Shown: positions 58,982 to 64,000 of the stretch, piece by piece
How the letters are laid out: every line of letters begins with the position of its first letter
Position numbering within the stretch: position 1 is the first letter of the stretch
Origin: Pleurocapsa minor GSE-CHR-MK 17-07R
Lineage (GTDB): Bacteria; Chloroflexota; Anaerolineae; Aggregatilineales; Phototrophicaceae
Length of the DNA stretch: 64,000 nucleotides
Reading direction: 5' to 3'
Assembly (NCBI GenBank): GCA_019359125.1
Contig: JAHHHY010000012.1
Location: 62,001 to 126,000 of the forward strand
Made by a program: the position numbers and the translations under genes
The notes under the pieces: generated by a model
What the model saw: the letters and a program-made list of their open reading frames with translations, nothing else
Told to the model about the DNA's origin: nothing
The model's database searches: none

Positions 58982-60088
58982 ATGCGACAACGCCCGTCGC
59001 ACCGACCCATTGTGAGTGATAACGCACCCGTGAACGAACGAGACCTCGAACTGCTTTCTGCCTATCTGGACGATGCCCTCAGCCCCGCTGAGCGGGCACA
59101 GGTCGAGGCGCGCCTGGCGACTGACGGGGAATTCAGCGCGGAACTGGAGGCGCTGCGCCAGACCAAGGCGCTCGTAGCTGGCCTGCCGCTGCTGCGTGCG
59201 CCGCGTTCGTTTGCCCTGACGCATGACAAGCTGCGCGCCAGCCGGCCCGCCCGCCGCATTATCGACCTGAACCGCTTCCTCACTGTCGCCTCAGCGGCGG
59301 CAGCCATCGCGCTGGTCGTGCTGGGTGTCGGTGCGCTGGGCAATGCCGGGGCGCTGCAATCCGGCCAGCCCGCCAATCAGGTGGCCGCTGCGCCCACCCA
59401 GCCCGCGGACCTGCTGTATGCGATCACCGCGACGACGGAGGCCGAGGCGCAGTTACAGCGCACCGCCGAAGTCAGAGTCGAGAACTTTGGGGCTGGTGCT
59501 GCCGAGTCTGTAGAGCAGATGGCCGCCCCGCTGCCTGCGGGGACAACACAGCCGGACATCAGCGACCGGGTGGTGCCCACCGACCAGGAAACAATGGAGA
59601 TGATGGGCACGCCGGGCATGGCGCCGGAACTGAGCAGTGCGGCGGGTCTGGCGGCTGACGGCACCGATCTGGCCAACGTCGCGCCGGAAACCCAGGCTGA
59701 CGTCATGGACACCATGAGCATGGCGATGGAAGTCGCCCCCGCTGTCGCCGCTGACAACGCTGCGTCAACAATGTCTGGCGCTATTGCGCAGACAGCCTCG
59801 CCTTCTGCGAGTATGCTGGCCCAGCCACAACCGACCCAGGCGCGCACCTCGACGGCGCTGCCCTCGCCCGCGCCCACGGCCCAGGCAACCGCATCACCTG
59901 CCCCGACGGCCGAGGTCACGGCCAGCCCGGACCCGGCGATCGCCGCGCCGATGATGGCGGAAGAAGCCGACCAGAAACTGGCGGAAGAAGCGAATCGCTG
60001 GGGGGTTGTCGGGCTGGGGCTGCTGCTGGCGGCGCTGGGGCTGGCGACCGTCTCGGTGCTGCTGTACTTCAGAAGCGGGCGCGGCTAG
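58982..60088 (+). CDS. Probable membrane anti-sigma factor
   Basis: A 368-residue protein 3 bp after the sigma gene. The N-terminal helical part (ERDLELLSAYLDDALSPAERAQVEARLATDGEFSAELEALRQ) has the layout of an anti-sigma domain, but the zinc motif HxxxCxxC is absent. A transmembrane helix (FLTVASAAAAIALVVLGVGAL) is followed by about 220 residues of low-complexity Ala/Pro/Thr/Met sequence and a second helix near the C-terminus (WGVVGLGLLLAALGLATVSVLLYF). ATG 58982 is used; its AAGG is very close, and GTG at 59012 or 59030 are alternatives. Confidence 0.75.
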   Translation: MRQRPSHRPIVSDNAPVNERDLELLSAYLDDALSPAERAQVEARLATDGEFSAELEALRQTKALVAGLPLLRAPRSFALTHDKLRASRPARRIIDLNRFLTVASAAAAIALVVLGVGALGNAGALQSGQPANQVAAAPTQPADLLYAITATTEAEAQLQRTAEVRVENFGAGAAESVEQMAAPLPAGTTQPDISDRVVPTDQETMEMMGTPGMAPELSSAAGLAADGTDLANVAPETQADVMDTMSMAMEVAPAVAADNAASTMSGAIAQTASPSASMLAQPQPTQARTSTALPSPAPTAQATASPAPTAEVTASPDPAIAAPMMAEEADQKLAEEANRWGVVGLGLLLAALGLATVSVLLYFRSGRG

Positions 60089-60669
60089 GCGCGCATCAGG
60101 CGCTCGCCCACCGGTTCCGTCAGGTCAAACAGGTCAAACGTCATATCAGAGAGATGCAGCACGCCGTAGGTATGCGACGTCGCCCGCACGTTGTGGAAGG
60201 TATACAGCGAACCCGGGTTGATGACGCATCCCTGCTGCACGCGCATAAACAGCGGCATGTGGGTGTGGCCGGTCACCAGCACGTCCACGCCCAGCGACTG
60301 CAACATCATGTTCAGCAGCGTGGACGAGATGTGATCGCGATACAGCCCCCACAGGTTATTGCCGGGTTTGCCGTGGCACATGAAGATCGTGCGGTGATCG
60401 TAAGCCCCACGCCATTCCAGCGGCAGGTCTTTGACGAACGCCTTGTTTTCAGTTGTCAGCGGATAATTCCACTCATCGTGATTGCCGCGCACCGTCGGGA
60501 TGCCGCGTTCGCGGATCAGACTCACCACTTCGTCCGGCTGTGGGCCGCGACCAATCAGATCGCCTGCGCACAGGACGGCACTGGTTCGGTGATAATTGTC
60601 TAAACGGTCTAGTGCAATCTGCAGAGCGGCAAAATCGCCGTGAATATCGGAAATGACGCCTATGTCCAT
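60085..60669 (-). CDS. YfcE/MJ0936-type metallophosphoesterase
   Basis: A 194-residue phosphodiesterase-fold protein. All metal motifs are present: SDIHGDF, AGDLIGRGP, GNHDEW, CHGKPG and GHTHMP. The family includes cyclic-nucleotide and other phosphodiesterases; substrate cannot be told. It ends convergently with the anti-sigma gene, overlapping by 4 bp. A TATAAT at 60702-60707 on the minus strand is a likely -10. Confidence 0.9.
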   Translation of the reverse strand: MDIGVISDIHGDFAALQIALDRLDNYHRTSAVLCAGDLIGRGPQPDEVVSLIRERGIPTVRGNHDEWNYPLTTENKAFVKDLPLEWRGAYDHRTIFMCHGKPGNNLWGLYRDHISSTLLNMMLQSLGVDVLVTGHTHMPLFMRVQQGCVINPGSLYTFHNVRATSHTYGVLHLSDMTFDLFDLTEPVGERLMRA

Positions 60670-60858
60670 CCTGATATCCTGAATCAGTCGAATTGCCGGA
60701 TATTATACCACTGTTAAGGCGATGTTGAACCACATGAATACATCAGTTATGGCGCCGGACTCTCAAAAATCTAAGACAACGCAAATATGCGAACGGGGGT
60801 ACGCTATGCTATGATTCGCACTCTGATATCGCGACTATGGGCAAAATACAAAACCCCT

Positions 60859-61509
60859 ATGACCCAGATTCTGCTGGTTCGGCACGCCGTAAACGACTTT
60901 GTGAAGACAGGTCGTCTGGCCGGCTGGACACCTGAAGTCCATTTGAATGACGATGGTATCGCCCAGGCCGTGGCACTGGGAGAGCGGCTGCGCGAGACGC
61001 GCATTCACGCCATTTACTCCAGCCCGCTGGAGCGCACGATCGAGACCGCCGAGGCCATCGCCGCGCATCACCCGGCGCTGGAAATTCGCCATGAACCCGG
61101 CATCGGCGAAGTGCGCTATGGCGACTGGCAGGGACAGTCGATTGCCGCGCTTCGCATGAGAAAAATGTGGCAGGTGGTGCAGGAAACGCCGTCACGCGCC
61201 GTCTTTCCTAATGGCGAAGCGATGCGCGAAGTGCAGGCACGCGCCGTCTCGACCATTGAACGCCTGGTGATTGCCCACCCGCGCGAGACGATCGTGATCG
61301 TGTCGCACGCCGATATCATTAAAATGGTGGTGGCGCATTACATGGGCGCGCATCTGGACATGTTCCAGCGCTTCGATATTGCGCCCGCGTCGATCAGCAT
61401 TATTTCACTGGGATTCAATCGTCCCTTCGTCGTCACGGTCAACGACACTGCCCACATTCAGCAAATGGAACGTGAGCGCAAAGCAGAGAAGAAACAGTCA
61501 GCGCAGTAA
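60859..61509 (+). CDS. Histidine phosphatase family protein (MSMEG_4193-like)
   Basis: A 216-residue histidine phosphatase. The catalytic start is ILLVRHAVNDFVKTGRLAGWTPEVHLNDDGIAQA, where the second residue after the Arg-His is Ala, not Gly. YSSPLERTIETAEAI, PGIGEVRYGDWQGQS, and the second His in VIVSHADIIKMV complete the site. This exact N-terminus is the style of the actinobacterial MSMEG_4193 family, found with DUF3090 and SCO1664 proteins, as here. ATG 60859 places the family N-terminus; no Shine-Dalgarno is seen and the frame is open to 60787, so the start is uncertain. Confidence 0.9.
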   Translation: MTQILLVRHAVNDFVKTGRLAGWTPEVHLNDDGIAQAVALGERLRETRIHAIYSSPLERTIETAEAIAAHHPALEIRHEPGIGEVRYGDWQGQSIAALRMRKMWQVVQETPSRAVFPNGEAMREVQARAVSTIERLVIAHPRETIVIVSHADIIKMVVAHYMGAHLDMFQRFDIAPASISIISLGFNRPFVVTVNDTAHIQQMERERKAEKKQSAQ

Positions 61510-61535
61510 TTACACAGAAACCAGCGCAGGTCACT

Positions 61536-62129
61536 ATGCCAAACCAGGAAATTGAACTGAACCCCGTTGAATTTATCACCATCGGCACGGTGGGGCCGAA
61601 GGGCCAGCGCGTCTTTCACTTGCAGGCCGGCAGCGAATCCGATGTGGTGACGCTGACGATCGAAAAAGAGCAGGCCCGCGCCCTCAGCGACGCCATCGTC
61701 GAGCTGCTGGAAGACTTGTCCAAGCGCTTTCCCGAAAAGACGCCGTCGACCGCGCGCGCCAGCAGTATGGACCTGCGCGACCCGGTCGAGTCGCGCTTCC
61801 GGGTGGCCCAGATGGGCCTGGGCTATGACGAAGAACGCGACATGATCATCCTCGTTGCCTCTGAGCTGGTCGTGCCCTCGGCGACCGGCATCCCCAGCTG
61901 GCTGCAGGATGTCATCGAGGGTGAAGGTGAAGACGACGCCGACGCAGGCGAACCGGAATTCTCGCTGGAAATCAGCGATGATGACGAGGATGAGGAAGCG
62001 CCCGATGTGGTGCGCATGTGGTGCACCCGTGCGCAGATGCGTGCGCTCAGCGATCATGCCTCGCATATCGTACAGGCTGGCCGCGCCGATCCCCGTCAGA
62101 ACGGGCGGCTGGTGTATTACTGGACTTAA
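61536..62129 (+). CDS. DUF3090 family protein
   Basis: A 197-residue soluble protein: NPVEFITIGTVGPKGQRVFHLQAGSESDVVTLTIEKEQARALSDAIVELL, then FRVAQMGLGYDEERDMIILVASELV, an acidic stretch (EGEDDADAGEPEF...DDDEDEEAP) and a C-terminal VVRMWCTRAQMRALSDHASHIVQAGR, matching the DUF3090 layout. Biochemical function is unknown. It lies 26 bp after the phosphatase and 3 bp before the SCO1664-type gene. Confidence 0.88.
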   Translation: MPNQEIELNPVEFITIGTVGPKGQRVFHLQAGSESDVVTLTIEKEQARALSDAIVELLEDLSKRFPEKTPSTARASSMDLRDPVESRFRVAQMGLGYDEERDMIILVASELVVPSATGIPSWLQDVIEGEGEDDADAGEPEFSLEISDDDEDEEAPDVVRMWCTRAQMRALSDHASHIVQAGRADPRQNGRLVYYWT

Positions 62130-62132
62130 TCC

Positions 62133-62888
62133 ATGACCGAACCTGAGCTTCTGCCAGAGTCGAAACCGATCAGCGCCTCGCGCGCGCTGGAAATCCTGCA
62201 GCACGGCGACATCCATGAGGAATACGGGATGCTGCGCTGGAGCTCGAACTATGCCTTTCTCGTGGCTATGAAGTACGAAGACGATATCGTCACGGCTGTC
62301 TATAAGCCGCAGAAAGGCGAGCGCCCGCTGTGGGACTTCCCTGATGGCACGCTGTGCCACCGCGAATTCCTGTCATTTCTGACCTCGCAGGCGCTGGGCT
62401 GGGGCATCGTCCCGCCGACGGTGCTGCGCGCCGGCTCTCGCGGGCTGGGCACCTTTCAGTTCTACATCGACCACGACCCGGAACAGCATTACTTCACGTT
62501 CCCCGACGACATCAAAGCGCAGCTGGTGCGCATGGCGGCGTTTGACGTGATCGTGAACAATGCCGACCGTAAAGGCGGGCACTGCCTGCTGGACGCGACC
62601 GGCCACGTGTGGGGCATCGACCACGGCATCACCTTCCATGCCCAGCACAAATTACGCACGGTCATCTGGGACTACGCCGGGCAGCCGCTGGAAGACGACC
62701 TGCTGGAAGACCTGCGGGCACTGCTGGATATGGTCGAGTCGCAGGACTCGCACTATCGCCAGTCTGCCGAGGAACTGATCAGCACCGGAGAGTTACGAGC
62801 CTTTCACCGCCGCCTCAAAACCCTGGTCGAGACCGGCTGCTATCCCACCCCCGGCCCCGGGCCAAACTATCCGTGGCCTGCGGTTTAG
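62133..62888 (+). CDS. SCO1664 family protein, PI3/PI4-kinase-like fold
   Basis: A 251-residue protein. The pattern VTAVYKPQKGERPLWDFPDGTLCHREFLSFL, ALGWGIVPPTVLR, then DVIVNNADRKGGHCLLDATGHVWGIDHGITFH is that of the SCO1664 family, whose kinase-like site has a lysine strand (YKP), a DxxxxN loop (NNADRK) and a DHG metal triad. Substrate is unknown. The three genes 60859-62888 are tightly spaced and probably one operon. Nothing but a promoter region follows. Confidence 0.88.
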   Translation: MTEPELLPESKPISASRALEILQHGDIHEEYGMLRWSSNYAFLVAMKYEDDIVTAVYKPQKGERPLWDFPDGTLCHREFLSFLTSQALGWGIVPPTVLRAGSRGLGTFQFYIDHDPEQHYFTFPDDIKAQLVRMAAFDVIVNNADRKGGHCLLDATGHVWGIDHGITFHAQHKLRTVIWDYAGQPLEDDLLEDLRALLDMVESQDSHYRQSAEELISTGELRAFHRRLKTLVETGCYPTPGPGPNYPWPAV

Positions 62889-62934
62889 CCAGTTCTGACA
62901 GCAAAAGATTGTGAAAAATGCTTAACATAACAAC

Positions 62935-62975
62935 TTGCGGTTATTAAAGCTTTGCGTCCATACTCCGGAGTATGG
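62935..62975 (+). promoter_or_regulatory. Promoter and 18-bp palindromic operator of the 5'-nucleotidase gene
   Basis: TTGCGG (62935-62940) and CATACT (62959-62964) are 18 bp apart. The -10 is embedded in a perfect 18-bp palindrome (62958-62975, CCATACTCC and its mirror GGAGTATGG), as expected for a repressor site. Confidence 0.55.
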
Positions 62976-63031
62976 TGTGAATGCTCCGCTTCACATCGTT
63001 TTTTCCACAAAGTACCCCGGAGGGTATTCTC

Positions 63032-64000
63032 ATGTTATTTAGACGCGCTTTACTCCTTGCTGGTGCTGCCGCCCTGTTCACTGTCGGCGCAGCGTTTGCA
63101 CAAGACGACACCTTCGACCTGACCATCCTGCACACCAATGACGAACACGGCCATCACGAGCCGGACAGCTCTGGCAACGGCGGCCAGGCCCGCTGGGCCA
63201 CCGTAATCGACCAGGTGCGCGCCAATGTGGAAAATGTGATCCTGGTGGACGGTGGCGACCGCTTCACCGGCACCCTGTTCCACCAGCAGCACCGCGGCCA
63301 GGACAACGCGCTCATCATGACCATGCTGGGCTACACCGGCATGACCCTGGGCAACCACGAATTTGACGACGGCGACGATGTGCTGGCCGCCTTCATCGAC
63401 TCGGTCAATTTCCCGGTCATGAGCGCCAATGTCACCATTCCTGAAGACAACCCGCTGGCCAGCCGCGTCGCGCCTTCGGCCATCGTCGATGTCAACGGCA
63501 CGCTGGTCGGCCTGATCGGCCTGACGACCGCCGACACCCCGACGATCTCCTCGCCCGGTGAAGGCATCGAGTTCAGCGATGATTACGCTGGCATCGTCAA
63601 CGGCATCGTCGAAGCGATGGCCGCGGAAGGCGTCAACAAAGTCGTGCTGCTCACGCACCTCGGCCTCGGCCTCGACATCGAGCTGGCCGCTTCGCTGGTG
63701 GGCGTGGACGTCATCGTCGGCGGCCACTCGCACACGCTGATGGGCAATGCCTACACCGCCGCCGCTGGCGTCGAGTATCCGGCAGAAGCCACCAGCGCGA
63801 CGGGCGAACCCGTCCTCGTCGTGCAGGCGGGTGGCGGCAACGGCCTGTATGGCGGACGCCTCGATGTCTCCTTCGATGCTGCCGGTCTGCTGACTGACTG
63901 GAGCGGCGACACCATCTTCCTGAGCCAGTACATCTCGCCGGATCCGGAAGTGGAAGCCCTGATCGCCACGCTGGCGGAGCCGATTGAAGCCCTGCGCGCC
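63032..64000 (+). CDS. Secreted 5'-nucleotidase/UshA-like metallophosphatase (partial, runs off the window)
   Basis: The first 323 residues. A signal peptide (about 1-23, ending AFA-Q) leads to the metallophosphoesterase domain: LTILHTNDEHGHHEPD, VDGGDRFTG, GNHEFDDG, LLTHLGLG and VIVGGHSHTL hold the two-metal site. The 5'-nucleotidase C-terminal substrate domain would lie beyond the window end. It hydrolyses extracellular nucleotides or related phosphates. ATG 63032 follows GGAGGG with 8-nt spacing. Not truncated biologically; only the window ends. Confidence 0.9.
   Translation, partial: MLFRRALLLAGAAALFTVGAAFAQDDTFDLTILHTNDEHGHHEPDSSGNGGQARWATVIDQVRANVENVILVDGGDRFTGTLFHQQHRGQDNALIMTMLGYTGMTLGNHEFDDGDDVLAAFIDSVNFPVMSANVTIPEDNPLASRVAPSAIVDVNGTLVGLIGLTTADTPTISSPGEGIEFSDDYAGIVNGIVEAMAAEGVNKVVLLTHLGLGLDIELAASLVGVDVIVGGHSHTLMGNAYTAAAGVEYPAEATSATGEPVLVVQAGGGNGLYGGRLDVSFDAAGLLTDWSGDTIFLSQYISPDPEVEALIATLAEPIEALRA

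Overview
The window looks like a chromosomal segment from a high-GC member of the Chloroflexota, probably Anaerolineae-like. The clues are the gene mix (RNase J, class A RNase P RNA, PEP carboxylase, many GAF/receiver proteins, lipoproteins and membrane proteins with Pro/Thr/Ser linkers such as TPTPSPSP) and the absence of any proteobacterial or firmicute signature. This is inferred from protein style; there is no rRNA in the window. Genes are dense on both strands with frequent ATGA/GTG stop-start overlaps. I see no CRISPR array, prophage or recognisable insertion sequence.

Layout. 0.1-8.4 kb: ModB-type permease, isocitrate dehydrogenase, a membrane protein, phosphoglucomutase/phosphomannomutase, a glycerol-1-phosphate-dehydrogenase-like protein with altered metal ligands, and a 598-residue protein of uncertain family. 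8.5-11.6 kb: a three-gene sugar cassette (GT2 polyprenyl-phosphate glycosyltransferase, formyltransferase, WecE aminotransferase) that should build and attach a formylated 4-amino-4,6-dideoxy sugar. 11.7-13.4 kb: RNase J. 13.5-15.3 kb: an AT-rich island of two orphan ORFs separated by three diverged copies of one repeat. 15.4-22.8 kb: GNAT, TgpA-like transglutaminase, RNase P RNA and a heterodimeric ABC exporter. 23-30 kb: secreted clostripain-type protease, an ABC ATPase, and a Ser/Thr kinase-AAA-TPR protein. 30.4-38 kb: MTA/SAH deaminase, CPBP-like membrane protein, threonine aldolase, M1 peptidase, PEP carboxylase. 38.1-39.8 kb: HtrA-like protease and a LuxR regulator with a degenerate receiver.

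40-48 kb holds the most unusual locus: a compact minus-strand operon of a giant GAF/PAS histidine kinase, a threonine-synthase-like PLP enzyme fused to two receiver domains, two free-standing receivers and a GNAT acetyltransferase. It reads like a phosphorelay wired directly into an amino-acid enzyme.

48-64 kb: GT39 glycosyltransferase, FHA and roadblock proteins, TrmD, two lipoproteins, a BtrH-like protein, a sigma/anti-sigma pair beside tRNA-Leu(CAA), a phosphodiesterase, the conserved trio histidine phosphatase-DUF3090-SCO1664 family, and the start of a secreted 5'-nucleotidase cut by the window end. Where a start differs from the longest open frame it was chosen by Shine-Dalgarno spacing, and this is stated.
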